A stretch of 64,000 nucleotides of DNA from Ramlibacter pinisoli (GCF_009758015.1 NZ_WSEL01000003.1:434001-498000), one strand, 5' to 3'; numbered from the stretch's first letter, positions 44,848-53,572 are shown. Program-made: numbers and translations. The notes: generated by a model from the letters alone, not told the origin.

Positions 44848-46623
44848 TCAGGCGTGCAGAGGCGGTGAGACCGCGTGCGCGCCTTTGGGTGTGCGCTGTA
44901 GCAGCAGCATGAGAAATGGAAGCAGGATCAACAGCGTGGACACTGCAGCGATGACCGGATCGACCTGGTTTCGGATGTTCTCCCACATCTTGATCGGGAT
45001 GGTCACGACCTTCGTGCCGGCGATCAGTCCCGTGATGATCAGTTCATCGAAGGAGTGCAGGAACGCCAGCAGAGTGGCGGTCAGGAGCGATGGCAGCAGC
45101 AGGGGCATCATCACCCGCTTGAATGTCATCGAGCGGCTGGCGCCCAGGCTCTGGGAGGCCATTTCCAGCCGGTAGTCGAATGTCGAGAACGCAGCGACCA
45201 TGACGACGACCACCAGCGGGATGGACAGGCAGATGTGCATGGCCACCACGCCGCTCAAGGTTCCATACAGGCCAAGGTCGGACAGCACCTTGAACGCGCC
45301 GAGCGCCGTCACCACGGTGGGAACCACCATCGGCGCCAGGGCCAGGCCGTAGAACAGACGGCCCTCGTTGCGGGGACTGAGGCGGGCGATGCCGTAGGCA
45401 GCCGCGGTTCCGAGCAGCACCGTCAGCAACCCGCTGGTGCCGGCAATCTTCAGGCTGGCCAGGCCCGCATGTCGCCAGTCGGCATCGCGCAGGAGGAATT
45501 CATACCAGCGCAGGGACCACTCGGTGGGCGGGAATGCCAGGGTATCCCTGCCGTTGAACGAGGCGATCACCACGATCACACTGGGCAGGACCAGGTAAAT
45601 GCACGCCAGCGTGCCGAAGGCGAACAGCAGGTGCCGCCCATTCAGGCCCCCGCTTGCCTGCTCGCGCTCCCTCTGGCGCCGCCAGCGCAGGCCACTGAGC
45701 GCGACTGCGGGCGTCAGGTCGGCGAGCTGCGAAGGCAGCAGGCGTGAAAGGGAGCGCGCGGAGCCCCGCGCGGGGACATCTGCGTCATCCGCCTGCTTGG
45801 CGCCCTTGGCACGCAGCGAGACGCCCCCCAGCGCCAGGAAGATCAGCAGCGTGCCGCCAAGAAGGACCAGCGCCAAGGCGGAGGCGAAGCCGAAATTGAG
45901 CGAACTTTCGACGTTGTTGGCGACCAGGTTTCCCAGCATCAGGTCACTCGAGTGCCCCAGCATGGCGGGAGTGATGTAGAAGCCCAGCGAGATGATGAAG
46001 ACCAGGATGCATCCGCCGCGCACCCCGGACAACGTCTGGGGGAAATACACCGTCAGGAAGGCCCGGATCCTTCCGCTTCCCAGGCCCTGGGCCGCGCGCC
46101 ACAGCATGGGATCCATGGCCTGCATGGATGAATAGACCGGAAGGATCATGATCGGCAACATGACATGAACCATGCCGATCATCATTCCCGCCCTGCTGTA
46201 AAGCAGCTCCAGCGGCCTGTCGATCAGGTGCAGCGCCATCAGCGCCCGGTTGATGGCCCCTTCGTCCCCCAGCAGGACGACCCAGGCGTAACTGCGGACC
46301 AGCAGGCTGGTGAGAAACGGCATCACCACGCAGAAGATCACGACCTTCTTGGCGGTCCCCCGCAGTTGCGACAGGAATGCCGCAGTGGGATAGCCGATCA
46401 GAAGGCACAGCCCGGTGACGCTGGCCGCGATCACGAACGTCCTGAGCGCGATCGCGGAGTTGACGGGATTCAGCGCCGCGGTGAACTCCGCCAGCGTGAA
46501 AGCCGGGAAGTGGACGCTCAGGCCGGCGATCCGGACCAGCGGGTAGTAGAAGAACAGCAGCAGCAACAGCAGCACCGGGACGACGGCCAGCCGCAGGACG
46601 GTGACTCTGGCCAGGGTCGTCAT
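44848..46623 (-). CDS. Fused polyamine-type ABC permease (PotB-PotC-like in one chain)
   Basis: A 591-residue protein that joins two permeases normally encoded separately. Residues ~1-265 form a PotB-like domain with about six helices and the EAA-type loop WRAAQGLGSGRIRAF. Residues ~266-330 form a charged linker. Residues ~331-591 form a PotC-like domain with the matching loop QSLGASRSMTFKRVMMP. Both ATPase-contact loops look usable. The fusion is supported by an unbroken reading frame through the linker. It lies between the receptor and the NTF2-like gene. The transported compound may be the ring compound hydrolysed downstream. Confidence 0.88.
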   Translation of the reverse strand: MTTLARVTVLRLAVVPVLLLLLLFFYYPLVRIAGLSVHFPAFTLAEFTAALNPVNSAIALRTFVIAASVTGLCLLIGYPTAAFLSQLRGTAKKVVIFCVVMPFLTSLLVRSYAWVVLLGDEGAINRALMALHLIDRPLELLYSRAGMMIGMVHVMLPIMILPVYSSMQAMDPMLWRAAQGLGSGRIRAFLTVYFPQTLSGVRGGCILVFIISLGFYITPAMLGHSSDLMLGNLVANNVESSLNFGFASALALVLLGGTLLIFLALGGVSLRAKGAKQADDADVPARGSARSLSRLLPSQLADLTPAVALSGLRWRRQREREQASGGLNGRHLLFAFGTLACIYLVLPSVIVVIASFNGRDTLAFPPTEWSLRWYEFLLRDADWRHAGLASLKIAGTSGLLTVLLGTAAAYGIARLSPRNEGRLFYGLALAPMVVPTVVTALGAFKVLSDLGLYGTLSGVVAMHICLSIPLVVVVMVAAFSTFDYRLEMASQSLGASRSMTFKRVMMPLLLPSLLTATLLAFLHSFDELIITGLIAGTKVVTIPIKMWENIRNQVDPVIAAVSTLLILLPFLMLLLQRTPKGAHAVSPPLHA

Positions 46624-46662
46624 GTGGGTTTCCGGATGCGGGTGTCGGCCGACGGCGCGTGC

Positions 46663-47742
46663 TTACTGGGTGATCCAGGCGTTCCAGCGTTCGGCAATGC
46701 GCTCGCTGTTCGTCTTGCCGTCCGCACCGACCTGCCCGTACCAGTCGAAATTGACCATGTAGGCACGCTTGCGATTTTCCGGAGACGAGACCATCGTCGC
46801 CGCCAGCTCCTTCGAAATCATGTCGAATGCCGCCGGATTCGAAGGGCCGTAGCCGGTCAGAGTCGCAAATGCGGCCTGACGGTCGGGTCGCGACGCAAAT
46901 TCGATGAACTTGTGTGCTTCCTTGACGTTCTTCGCGCCCTTGGGGATGACCCAGTAGATGCCGCTCATCTTGGCCTGGTTCCAGCTGATGCGCATCGGCT
47001 TGCCGGCTTGCGTCAGCGCGGTGAAGCGGCCGTCGTAGCCCATGCCGATGTTGGCTCCACCACTCTGGAACAGCTGCATCTGCTCACTGCCCACCTTCCA
47101 CCACTTGCGGATGTGCGGCTTGATCTTGTCCAGGCTGCGAAACGCCCGGTCGATGTCCAGCGGATAGAGCTTGTCGACAGGGACACCGTCGGCGAGCAGC
47201 GCCTCTTCCAGGGGCCCTTCCGATCCCAGGGTACCGCCCTCCAGCGTGCGCGTGCCCGGGAATTTCTTGACGTCCCAGAAATCGGCCCAACTCTCCGGCG
47301 CCGGTTTGCCCACGGGGAAACTGGCCTCGGAGAAGCCGAGCACCCAGGCGAAGCTGAAGCTCTGGACACCCCACGGCGTCTTCGACTCGCGCGGCAACTT
47401 GTCCATGAGGGCACTGTCGAACTGCTTGTAGTCGATCGCCTCGAGCAGGTTGTCGCGAGCCAGGATGCCGATGTTGGGCGGCGTCATCGCCGCCAGGTCG
47501 AAGTCGACGTTCCCGCTCTGGACCTTGAGCTTGAAGGAGGACAGGGTCGCCTGGTCCTTGACGGCGATCACCTTGATCCCGGTCTCCTTCTCGAAGGGCT
47601 CCACGAAGGCCTTGACGTTGCTTTCGCCCTGCAGCCCACCCCCGGTGATGACCGTGAGCGTCCTTTGCTGCGCCCCCGCGGCAAAGACTGCGCCGGCGCC
47701 GAGAAGGGCGACGAGGCAGCGGGCAATTCGAAATGTTTGCAT
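46663..47742 (-). CDS. Polyamine-type ABC transporter periplasmic receptor
   Basis: A 359-residue receptor of the PotD/PotF (family 1 solute-binding) type. A signal peptide (MQTFRIARCLVALLGAGAVF, ending near FAAGAQQ) precedes LTVITGGGLQGESNVKAFVE. SGGANIGMGYDGRFT and ISWNQAKMSGIYWVIPKGAK are typical of the second lobe. The polyamine-binding acidic pocket is not obvious, so another ligand is plausible. It is 29 nt downstream of the ATPase gene and 39 nt upstream of the fused permease, completing the importer. Confidence 0.88.
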   Translation of the reverse strand: MQTFRIARCLVALLGAGAVFAAGAQQRTLTVITGGGLQGESNVKAFVEPFEKETGIKVIAVKDQATLSSFKLKVQSGNVDFDLAAMTPPNIGILARDNLLEAIDYKQFDSALMDKLPRESKTPWGVQSFSFAWVLGFSEASFPVGKPAPESWADFWDVKKFPGTRTLEGGTLGSEGPLEEALLADGVPVDKLYPLDIDRAFRSLDKIKPHIRKWWKVGSEQMQLFQSGGANIGMGYDGRFTALTQAGKPMRISWNQAKMSGIYWVIPKGAKNVKEAHKFIEFASRPDRQAAFATLTGYGPSNPAAFDMISKELAATMVSSPENRKRAYMVNFDWYGQVGADGKTNSERIAERWNAWITQ

Positions 47743-47771
47743 TGCGTGTCTCCTATCGAAATGGATGCGAT

Positions 47772-48905
47772 CTAGGCGTCGAGGGCAAACACCCGGAGGT
47801 CTTCCGAATGGAAGCTGATCTCGACCTTGTCGCCCGACGAAAAATGCTGGCCCTTGCGGGACCGCGCTACCTTGGCCATCAGACTCTGGCCGCCTGCTTC
47901 GATGTGGTACTGGTGGGCGTCACCCAGGAAAGCAATCTGGGAGACGACGCCCGCCAGTGCCGAACCCCTGCCGCACTCCTGGCCTCCGCCCGGCCGATGG
48001 GGCTCGATCTGGACGGCTTCGGGACGGACCAGGACGCGCACGCGCTGCCCGGCAGTCCAGCGCGCGGGCGTGCAAGCTCTCACGACGCCGTCGAGGACGG
48101 CGATGTCGACACTGTTCCCATCGTCGCCCTGGACGACACCGTCGATGAAGTTCGCGTCGCCGACAAACCCTGCGACATACGCATTGCACGGATCCTCGTA
48201 GACCTCGAGGGGATGCCCGATCTGGGCGATGCGGCCCGCCTGCAGGACCACGACCCGATCTGACATCGTCAGGGCCTCCTCCTGGTCGTGGGTCACGTAG
48301 ATGATCGTCTTGCCCAACTCACTGTGCAGGTCCTTGATTTCGACGCGCATCTCCTGCCGCAACTTCCGGTCGAGCGCGCTGAGCGATTCATCCATCAGGA
48401 TCAGTGGCGGGTCGAACACGATGGCGCGCGCCAGTGCGATGCGCTGCTGTTGTCCGCCACTGAGCTGGGAGGGATATCGGTTCTCGAATCCCACCATGCG
48501 CACGCGTTTCAACGCAATCGCGATCAGCTCGCGTGCAGTCCCTTCAGGAACGCCGCGCGCCTTGAGTGGGAACGCGACGTTCTCGCGCACTGTCATGTTG
48601 GGGAACAGCGCGTAGCTCTGGAACACGATCCCCTGGTTGCGGCGGTTGGGAGGCACCTGGTCGAGCCGCTTCCCATCCACGAAGATCTGCCCCGCGGTGG
48701 GCTCGATGAAGCCCGCCAGCAGCATCAGAAGCGTGGTCTTGCCGGACCCGCTCGGTCCGAGGAGGGAAACGAATTCCCCCGCGCCGATCTTCAGGTTGAT
48801 GCAGTCGGCCGCCATCACGCCCTGGTAACTCTTGGAGATGTCGCGGAACTCCACCTGGCCGGAAGGGCGCTGCTCGCGATCGGGTCGAGTTTTTTCCACG
48901 ACCAA
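47772..48905 (-). CDS. Polyamine-type ABC transporter ATPase (PotA-like)
   Basis: A 377-residue ATPase. Walker A is LLGPSGSGKTTLL (from about residue 48), the Q loop VFQSYALFPN, the signature LSGGQQQR, Walker B LILMDESLSALD and the switch His in VTHDQ. A C-terminal TOBE domain of about 120 residues (VLVRPEAVQIEPH region) is usual for PotA/CysA-type proteins. The likely start is TTG 48905 or GTG 48899; neither has a clear ribosome site. It is the first gene of the operon ATPase-receptor-permease-NTF2-hydrolase-amidase and is divergent from a LysR gene. Confidence 0.9.
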   Translation of the reverse strand: MVVEKTRPDREQRPSGQVEFRDISKSYQGVMAADCINLKIGAGEFVSLLGPSGSGKTTLLMLLAGFIEPTAGQIFVDGKRLDQVPPNRRNQGIVFQSYALFPNMTVRENVAFPLKARGVPEGTARELIAIALKRVRMVGFENRYPSQLSGGQQQRIALARAIVFDPPLILMDESLSALDRKLRQEMRVEIKDLHSELGKTIIYVTHDQEEALTMSDRVVVLQAGRIAQIGHPLEVYEDPCNAYVAGFVGDANFIDGVVQGDDGNSVDIAVLDGVVRACTPARWTAGQRVRVLVRPEAVQIEPHRPGGGQECGRGSALAGVVSQIAFLGDAHQYHIEAGGQSLMAKVARSRKGQHFSSGDKVEISFHSEDLRVFALDA

Positions 48906-48916
48906 AGCATATCGAC

Positions 48917-48968
48917 CGGGTTTGGCCGGTGCAAAAACTGATTTCCGATCAAGCCATCAGCAAACCCG
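48917..48968. promoter_or_regulatory. Divergent control region with an 8-bp inverted repeat
   Basis: CGGGTTTG (48917-48924) and CAAACCCG (48961-48968) form inverted half-sites within the 99-nt gap between the ABC operon and its LysR gene. Their distance suits two LysR subsites bound by a tetramer. The region is A/T-richer than its surroundings. Binding is inference. Confidence 0.4.
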
Positions 48969-49004
48969 ATACCATGCCCTTCCACCAAGCAAGAGGTGCC
49001 CGAC

Positions 49005-49934
49005 ATGCAGTGGAGAAAAATCCGCTCTGCACTCGAAGTGGCCAAGCACAGCAGCTTCACGCGGGCCGCAGATCATCTGCACGTGTCACAGCCGGCGCTG
49101 AGCGAGCAGGTCAAGCAGCTGGAAGACAGCCTGGGCTTCCCGCTCTTCCTGCGCACCAGCCGCGGCGTCGAAGTCACGGAAAAGGGGCGCACCTTCCTGC
49201 ATGAGGCTGCCCGCATCGCCAACGAAATGGTCCACCTGCAGGATGTTGCGAACAACCTGCTCGCCGGGAGCACGGCGACCATCAAGATCGGACTGATCTC
49301 CGGGCTGGCGCCCTTGCTCGTGCAGCGCATTTTTCCCTTGGGTGACGCGCTGCGGGACAAGCAGCTCGAGATCCACACGGCACCGACGCGCACGATCTTC
49401 AACGACCTGTTCGAAGGCCGCCTGGACATGGGCTTCGCGGTGGGCGTCGACCCGGACTTCATCCCGCTGGGCCTCACCATGGAGCCCCTGTTCGACGTGG
49501 AGCTTGCACTCATCGTGCCGCCCCAGCATCCGCTGTCGCAGGTGGGCGCGACTTGCAGCATCGCCCAGATCGCGGGCGAGCCGATGATCATGAACGAGCT
49601 GTCCGTTGGCTACGGCCTGGCGGTGATGAAGATCTTCGGCCGGCTGGGTTTGCATCCCCGCATCCAGGCCGTGGTCGACAACGTGGAGACCGTGATGGCG
49701 CTCGTCGAGGCGGGCGTGGGCATCGCCCTGGTTCCGGTCGCCTCGGCCCGCAATCTGGCGGCACTAGGCCGCCTGACCATCGTTGCCATCGAGCCAGCAG
49801 AACGCATCACGGTCGAGCTTTATCGGCCGCGCGCTGGCCTGGCCCGGTTCAAGGAAGAGTTCTACCGGCAGATCGTCTCCAGGGCGTCCCACTCGGCAAG
49901 CGGGCTCGACAGCGCGTCAGGCGCCGCGCGGTGA
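49005..49934 (+). CDS. LysR-family regulator of the ring-hydrolase operon
   Basis: A 309-residue LysR protein. The helix-turn-helix is ALEVAKHSSFTRAADHLH with VSQPALSEQVKQLEDSLG. The effector domain starts near residue 93. It is divergent from the ABC importer/barbiturase/amidase operon, its likely target. ATG 49005 is chosen because AAGAGG lies 8 nt upstream; an in-frame GTG at 48996 would overlap that site. The inducer is presumably the transported ring compound or a breakdown product. It converges on a Bug receptor gene across a hairpin. Confidence 0.9.
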   Translation: MQWRKIRSALEVAKHSSFTRAADHLHVSQPALSEQVKQLEDSLGFPLFLRTSRGVEVTEKGRTFLHEAARIANEMVHLQDVANNLLAGSTATIKIGLISGLAPLLVQRIFPLGDALRDKQLEIHTAPTRTIFNDLFEGRLDMGFAVGVDPDFIPLGLTMEPLFDVELALIVPPQHPLSQVGATCSIAQIAGEPMIMNELSVGYGLAVMKIFGRLGLHPRIQAVVDNVETVMALVEAGVGIALVPVASARNLAALGRLTIVAIEPAERITVELYRPRAGLARFKEEFYRQIVSRASHSASGLDSASGAAR

Positions 49935-49946
49935 CATTCCGCGGAT

Positions 49947-49967
49947 GCCTCGCCGCCGCGGCGCGAG
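49947..49967. terminator. Bidirectional terminator hairpin between LysR and Bug genes
   Basis: The arms CCTCGCCG and CGGCGAGG flank a 3-nt loop in the 73-nt gap between convergent stops, with one further G-C pair outside. It would terminate both transcripts. It also marks the right edge of the lower-GC block. Confidence 0.55.
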
Positions 49968-50007
49968 GCCGGATGGCCTGCCCCGCCCCGATCGCCGCAC
50001 CGGCGCA

Positions 50008-51003
50008 TCACTCGTCCATGACGATGCCCGCGCCCTTGGCGATGGACTTGAACTTCTCCATGTCCTTGACGATGGCCCGGTTGAAGTCGGCCGCGTTGCC
50101 GAACGTCGTGTTCAGGCCCACTTCATAGGTCCTGGCCTTCACCTCAGGCGCGTCGAGCGTCGCGCGCAGCGCCTTCTCGAGCTTGTCGACGATGGCCTGC
50201 GGCGTGCCGGCCGGTGCCATCACGCCTTGCCACCAGGTCATCTCGAAGCCCTTGAGGCCGCTTTCGTCCAGCGTCGGCAGGTTCGGGAAGCGGGGATCGC
50301 GCGTCAGGCCGGTCGTCGCGATGGCCTTCAGGCGCCCGGCATCCACCGACGGCTTGGCGGCGCCCAGGTCGGTGCAGTTCACGTTGCCGGCGATCACGTC
50401 CTGCAGCGCCGGACCGCTGCCCTTGTAGGGCACGTGCAGGGTGTCCACCTTGGCCATCGAGTTGAACAGCGCCCCGGTGAAGTGGTTGCCGCTGCCCTGC
50501 CCCGCCGACGCATAGGTCAGCTTGCCGGGATTCTTCCTCGCGTACTCGACCAGCTCCTGGGCCGTGTTGACGGGCACCGACGGATGGCACACCAGCGTGG
50601 TCGCATACGAGAACAGGAGCGCCACCGGCTTGAAGTCGGTGATCGGGTCGTAGGTCACCGACTTCGACGTGGCCGGCAACAGGGCGTTGCCCACCGAGTT
50701 GGCATACAGCAGGGTGTAGCCGTCCGCGGGCGACCGCGCCACTTCGGCCGGCCCGATGCGGCCACCGCCACCCGCCTTGTCCTCCACGTACACCGGCTGG
50801 CCCAGCTCGCTCGCCAGCCGGTTGGCCACGACCCGCGCCGCAATGTCGGTGATGCCGCCGGGCGCACCGGGCACCACGAGCCGGATCGGCTTGGTCGGGA
50901 AGGCCTGCGCCAGCGCGCAACCCGCCGTCGCCAGCAGGGCGACCGCGACCAGGCCCTGGAGCGGACGGCCGCATGCGGCGGGGAAAGGGATCGTGGACGT
51001 CAT
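50008..51003 (-). CDS. Bug/TctC-family periplasmic receptor of the aconitase-like/RraA operon
   Basis: A 331-residue receptor. Its signal peptide has LVAVALLATAGCALAQA, where a lipobox-like cysteine (TAGC) is also possible. The mature part has RLVVPGAPGGITDIAARVV, VEDKAGGGGRIG and LHVPYKGSGPALQDVIAG, the Bug signatures. It closes the minus-strand operon of GntR, aconitase-like subunits and RraA-like aldolase, 69 nt after rraA. Bug receptors often bind di- or tricarboxylates, which suits a hydro-lyase/aldolase pathway. No permease genes are nearby. Confidence 0.9.
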   Translation of the reverse strand: MTSTIPFPAACGRPLQGLVAVALLATAGCALAQAFPTKPIRLVVPGAPGGITDIAARVVANRLASELGQPVYVEDKAGGGGRIGPAEVARSPADGYTLLYANSVGNALLPATSKSVTYDPITDFKPVALLFSYATTLVCHPSVPVNTAQELVEYARKNPGKLTYASAGQGSGNHFTGALFNSMAKVDTLHVPYKGSGPALQDVIAGNVNCTDLGAAKPSVDAGRLKAIATTGLTRDPRFPNLPTLDESGLKGFEMTWWQGVMAPAGTPQAIVDKLEKALRATLDAPEVKARTYEVGLNTTFGNAADFNRAIVKDMEKFKSIAKGAGIVMDE

Positions 51004-51072
51004 GGTTCACCTGTCAGTGGGTCGGGATGGAGTGGGGGCGCGGCCGTTGTCTCGTCGCGCGGCCGCGTCGGC

Positions 51073-51669
51073 TCAGATGTCGTAGCGCTCCCCGGCACGC
51101 AGCCGGTCTTCTCGCGCCGCCTGCGCCTGCGATTTCTTGCGCGCGAGCTCCAGGACCACGGCCGCCCGGTCCCGGGCGACCACGACCACGCCGTCGTCGT
51201 CGCCGACGATGAAGTCGCCCGGATGCACGCGGATGCCGCCGACGGTGACCTCGACACCGGTCGAGCCCGGCTGCAGGCGGGTGGCGCCGCGCACCGACGT
51301 GCCGGCACAGAACACCGAAAAGCCCAGCCCGATGATCTCGGCGCTGTCGCGCGTGCGCCCGTTCGTGACCACGCCGGCCAATCCGCGGCGCTGGGCGGCG
51401 ATGCTGCCGGCGCCGCCCCACACGGCCGCCTCGGGGTGGCCGCCGCACTCGATCACGAGCACGGACCCGGGGGGCGCCTCGTCGACCGCCCGCCGCACCG
51501 GGGTCAGGTCGCCGGGCGGGCATTTCACCGTGAAGGCCGGTCCGGCGACGCGCGCGCCGCGGAACAGCGCGTGCACGTCCGGCCCCATGTCGCCCGCGCG
51601 CTCGTTGCAGTCGAAGATGGTGGCGGCGTCCAGCAGCGCGAAGCCGCTGGCCAGCTCCTGGTCGGTCAT
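51073..51669 (-). CDS. RraA-family aldolase (4-hydroxy-4-methyl-2-oxoglutarate aldolase-like)
   Basis: A 198-residue RraA-fold protein. RraA-like class II aldolases split 4-hydroxy-4-methyl-2-oxoglutarate or related acids to pyruvate. The catalytic motif is intact: IECGGHPEAAVWGGAGSIAA, VVTNGRTRDSAEI (with the Arg and Asp that bind pyruvate and metal) and VHPGDFIVGDDDGVVVV. This makes an aldolase more likely than an RNase E inhibitor. The start overlaps the stop of the small aconitase-like subunit (ATGA), tying it to the hydro-lyase. The natural substrate is unknown. Confidence 0.85.
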   Translation of the reverse strand: MTDQELASGFALLDAATIFDCNERAGDMGPDVHALFRGARVAGPAFTVKCPPGDLTPVRRAVDEAPPGSVLVIECGGHPEAAVWGGAGSIAAQRRGLAGVVTNGRTRDSAEIIGLGFSVFCAGTSVRGATRLQPGSTGVEVTVGGIRVHPGDFIVGDDDGVVVVARDRAAVVLELARKKSQAQAAREDRLRAGERYDI

Positions 51670-52283
51670 GGCGCGTTCACCTGGACGATGGGGATGGTGC
51701 GGGAGCCGGTCTTTTCGGCATCCGTGGCGCCCGGCGCCTGTCCGGGCCAGGGCTCGCCGAGCTCCGGGTGCTCGTGCAGGAAGTGCCGCAGGAATCCCTG
51801 TTGCCCGCCCTGCCCGATCAGCGCCCGCTCCTGGGCACCCAAGGCCGGATAGCTGCGCCGCTCGCCGGTGGTGTGGTTGACCAGCAGCCCGGTCTCGAAG
51901 TCGACCTCGATGTCGTCGCCGTCGTTCACCACCTGGCCCACGCCCTCGCAGCGGTGCAGGCAGGCCAGGCCCAGGTTCATCGTCGCCCGCGCCACGCCGG
52001 CCGGCGCCGACTCGCACAGCACGCGGATGCCCAGCGCCTGCAGCGCGATGTAGCCGTTGGTGTGCGGCTTGCCGCAGCCGAAGTTGCGGCCGGCCACGAT
52101 GAAGTCCCCGGGCTTCACGCGGGCCATGAAGCCGGGCCGGTACTCCTCGAACAGATGCGGGATCAGCTGCTCCGGATCGACGATGCGCGCCTGCATCATG
52201 GCCCGCGTCATCACGCCGCCGTCATGGGGCACGTCGTCGCCAATCCGGTGGGCGGTGGCGCGGGTTCGCCAGGACATCGTCAT
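51666..52283 (-). CDS. Aconitase/LeuD-like small (swivel) subunit with altered active-site motif
   Basis: A 205-residue swivel-domain protein. Typical small subunits carry GRNFGCGSSREHA, in which the first Ser is the catalytic base in aconitase and the Arg binds the substrate carboxylate. Here the same place reads GRNFGCGKPHTNGY, so both residues are changed, while the preceding fold motif and HRCEGVGQVVNDGDDIEVD (the usual end) are kept. It likely binds a different kind of substrate. ATG 52283 has a GAGGA site. It lies 11 nt after the large subunit and overlaps the rraA-like gene by 4 nt. Confidence 0.82.
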   Translation of the reverse strand: MTMSWRTRATAHRIGDDVPHDGGVMTRAMMQARIVDPEQLIPHLFEEYRPGFMARVKPGDFIVAGRNFGCGKPHTNGYIALQALGIRVLCESAPAGVARATMNLGLACLHRCEGVGQVVNDGDDIEVDFETGLLVNHTTGERRSYPALGAQERALIGQGGQQGFLRHFLHEHPELGEPWPGQAPGATDAEKTGSRTIPIVQVNAP

Positions 52284-52294
52284 CGTGGTCCTCG

Positions 52295-53572
52295 TCAGGC
52301 GGTGGGGTGCGGAGCGGTGATGCGGCCGGCCACGGCCGAGGCAGCCACGGTGAGCGGACTGGCCAGGTAGGCCAGCGACGTGGGCGACCCCATGCGGCCG
52401 GCGCTGTTGGTGGCCGCCGTCGAGATCGACACCTCGCCGGCGGCGAGCTGTCCGGTGCGGCCGCCCGCGCACGGCCCGCAACCCGGCGGCAGCACGCTGG
52501 CGCCGGCGTCCAGGAACACCTGCAGCACGCCGTCGTCGGACAGGCGGCGGGCGATGCGGGTCGTGCCCGGCACGACCACCATGCGCACCCCGGGGGCCAG
52601 CGAACGGCCGCGCAGGAACGCCGCAGCCTCGCTGAAGTCCTCGTACATGGCGGAGCCGCACGAGCCGATGTAGGCGTGGTCGATCCGCTGGTCGGCGACC
52701 GACGCCAGCGGTGCCGCCTTGTCGGGTGCGCCCGGCAGCGCCACCTGCGGCTCCAGGGCGGACAGGTCCCATCCGACGTCGGCCTCGTAGCCCGCGTCGT
52801 CGTCGCCCACCAGCGATGCCAGCTCCGGCACCGGGCGGCCGTCCAGCGTCATCGGGGGAAAGAGCACGCTGAGCGCGCCGATCTCGGTGAGCGTGTTGCA
52901 CAGGCCCACGCGGCTGGCGATCGGCATGGCTTCCACCGCCGGGCCGCAGAACTCGAACACGCGGCCGTCGTACGGAGCCGCGAGACGGCCCGAGGTGAGC
53001 GCATGCGACAGCGCGAAGCCGAGATCGCGCGCATGCACGCCGGGCCGCCAGGCACCGGTGAGGGTGACGCGGACCGACCCCGGCACCTGCGTGAGCAGCG
53101 TGCCGGTGGCCGCCACCACGCAGATCTCGCCGAGCACGCCCAGGGCGAGCGCGCCGATGGCGCCGAAGTTGGTGCAGTGCGGGTCGTAGGCGAAGACGAC
53201 ATGGCCCGGACGCACCATGCCGGTCTCCATCGGGAACAGGTGGCCATGGCCGTTCTGCCCCACATCGGAGAAGTGCCCGACGCGCCACTCGCGCGCGATG
53301 CGGCGATTGGCGAGGCCGCGCTCGGCGACGCGCGGTGTGGTGTAGATCACGTCGTGGTCGGTCACGAAGGCCATGCGCTCGGGCCGGCTGATGCGCCGGT
53401 AGCCCAGCCCGCTGAGTTCCTTGTAGAGCGACTCGACGTAGCCGTCGTGCACGATCACGGCGTCCGGCTCGGGCTGCAGCATGTCGCCGGCCTTGCACGC
53501 CGCCAGGCCCGCGGCACGCGCGAGCATCTTCTCGGCCATGGTCATGGCGGCCACGCTGCGTCCCGCGCTCAT
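52295..53572 (-). CDS. Aconitase/LeuC-like large subunit with altered active-site motifs
   Basis: A 425-residue aconitase-superfamily protein. The three iron-sulfur cysteines are present (IGSCGSAMYED, and PGCGPCAGG), as are TDHDVIYTTP and GRMGSPTSLAYLASP. Several substrate motifs differ from the family: DSHT is DPHC (FAYDPHCTNFGA), GSCTN is GSCGS, and the NRNF segment is ATNS. The enzyme should still hold a cluster but probably dehydrates or isomerises a compound unlike citrate or isopropylmalate. The ATG at 53572 overlaps the GntR stop (ATGA). It is co-translated with the small subunit and an RraA-like aldolase. Confidence 0.85.
   Translation of the reverse strand: MSAGRSVAAMTMAEKMLARAAGLAACKAGDMLQPEPDAVIVHDGYVESLYKELSGLGYRRISRPERMAFVTDHDVIYTTPRVAERGLANRRIAREWRVGHFSDVGQNGHGHLFPMETGMVRPGHVVFAYDPHCTNFGAIGALALGVLGEICVVAATGTLLTQVPGSVRVTLTGAWRPGVHARDLGFALSHALTSGRLAAPYDGRVFEFCGPAVEAMPIASRVGLCNTLTEIGALSVLFPPMTLDGRPVPELASLVGDDDAGYEADVGWDLSALEPQVALPGAPDKAAPLASVADQRIDHAYIGSCGSAMYEDFSEAAAFLRGRSLAPGVRMVVVPGTTRIARRLSDDGVLQVFLDAGASVLPPGCGPCAGGRTGQLAAGEVSISTAATNSAGRMGSPTSLAYLASPLTVAASAVAGRITAPHPTA

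Noticed and set aside
49935..50007. Duplicate of the tRNA-Gly 3' end as a right attachment site of the lower-GC block
   Set aside because: No copy of the tRNA T-arm/acceptor sequence is present here; only an unrelated GC hairpin is found.
51666..53572. Assigning the aconitase-like pair as leuC/leuD (isopropylmalate isomerase)
   Set aside because: The substrate motifs in both subunits differ from LeuCD, and the neighbours are a GntR regulator, an RraA-like aldolase and a Bug receptor, not leucine biosynthesis genes.
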